A stretch of 7,096 bases of DNA, from positions 1 to 7,096 of the forward strand of contig JAFOAB010000260.1 of NCBI GenBank assembly GCA_017382555.1, read 5' to 3'. Source of the stretch: Clostridia bacterium. GTDB taxonomy: Bacteria; Bacillota; Clostridia; Oscillospirales; CAG-272. The position numbers and the translations under genes were made by a program. Position 1 is the stretch's first letter; each line of letters opens with the position of its first letter. Of the stretch, positions 6,827-7,096 are shown in pieces. Under the pieces are notes generated by a model that was not told the DNA's origin, did not search any database, and was given only the letters and a program-made list of their open reading frames with translations.

Positions 6827-7096
6827 ATGGACAATACGACCTTAAAGAAAATTGACTTTGCGCCCGTAAAGCTTGCGGATCGGGATAAATATCTCGATCT
6901 GCTTGCAAGAAACGGAGAATACGGATGTGAATTCTCCTTTGCTAACATCTTCCTATGGGGCAGACAAAATATTGCCTTTACCGACGGATGTGCACTTCTG
7001 TTCTCCCATTTTAACAGAAGAAGCGTATATCCCTTCCCCGTCGGCGACGGAGATATCAAGGCTTGTGTGGACGCAATCATTGCGGACGCGGAGACA
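6827..7096 (+). CDS. DUF2156 (MprF C-terminal-like) protein, N-terminal part (partial, runs off right edge)
   Basis: The frame is open for 90 residues from the ATG at 6827 to the window edge. The N-terminal pattern is typical of DUF2156 proteins: a FAPVKLADRDKY opening, a CEFSFANIFLW segment at about 34-44, a short strand ending in Asp-Gly-Cys-Ala-Leu-Leu, and a YPFPVG motif at 68-73. DUF2156 is related to the acyltransferase (GNAT-like) domain of phosphatidylglycerol lysyltransferase MprF, which moves an amino acid from aminoacyl-tRNA to a membrane lipid. No membrane span is seen in this part, so it is probably a soluble, stand-alone version whose acceptor is unknown. GAGG lies 4 bases before the ATG, overlapping the end of the ABC transporter gene region, with only 8 bases between stop and start, so it is probably in the same operon. 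The catalytic half lies outside the window. Confidence 0.78.
   Translation, partial: MDNTTLKKIDFAPVKLADRDKYLDLLARNGEYGCEFSFANIFLWGRQNIAFTDGCALLFSHFNRRSVYPFPVGDGDIKACVDAIIADAET

Noticed and set aside
6021..6908. A 295-codon minus-strand frame spanning the end of the transporter and the DUF2156 start
   Set aside because: It opposes two supported genes, and its product is a Gly/Asp/Tyr-rich low-complexity sequence with no recognisable domain.

Overview
The window looks like chromosomal DNA from a low-to-mid-GC Clostridia-type Firmicute, probably a gut Oscillospiraceae/Ruminococcaceae-like bacterium. The basis is AGGAG/GAGG ribosome sites, strong TTGACA/TATAAT promoters, a lipoprotein with a Thr/Ser/Pro linker, a single-domain small alarmone synthetase and a giant one-chain MacB-type ABC transporter. 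The taxonomic call is inference. No rRNA, tRNA, CRISPR array, insertion sequence or phage gene was seen.

Layout. Positions 1-452 (minus strand) hold the N-terminal half of an EamA/DMT-type membrane transporter that runs off the left edge. Positions 453-763 are a divergent intergenic region: an extended -10 promoter fires left into the transporter and one or two sigma-A-type promoters fire right. Positions 764-2935 (plus) encode a 723-aa lipoprotein with an ADP-ribosylglycohydrolase-like domain followed by two beta-rich, carbohydrate-binding-like domains; a strong intrinsic terminator at 2943-2978 closes this unit.

A new promoter near 3036 starts a three-gene plus-strand unit: a small (p)ppGpp synthetase (3077-3814), an 8-base-overlapping 1003-aa ABC transporter with fused ATPase and FtsX-type permease (3807-6818), and, 8 bases later, the start of a DUF2156 protein related to the C-terminal domain of MprF (6827 to the right edge).

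How the genes may work together. The tight packing of alarmone synthetase, MacB/Bce-like transporter and MprF-C-like protein suggests an envelope-stress or antimicrobial-peptide response module; this is a hypothesis from the family associations, not shown by the sequence. The transporter has an unusually large extracytoplasmic region with a methionine-rich segment (12 Met in 35 residues, coded partly by 9-bp tandem repeats) and a run of about nine N-capped helical units with a 16-residue period. The lipoprotein is a separate unit that probably acts outside the cell, possibly on a glycan or nucleoside-like substrate.
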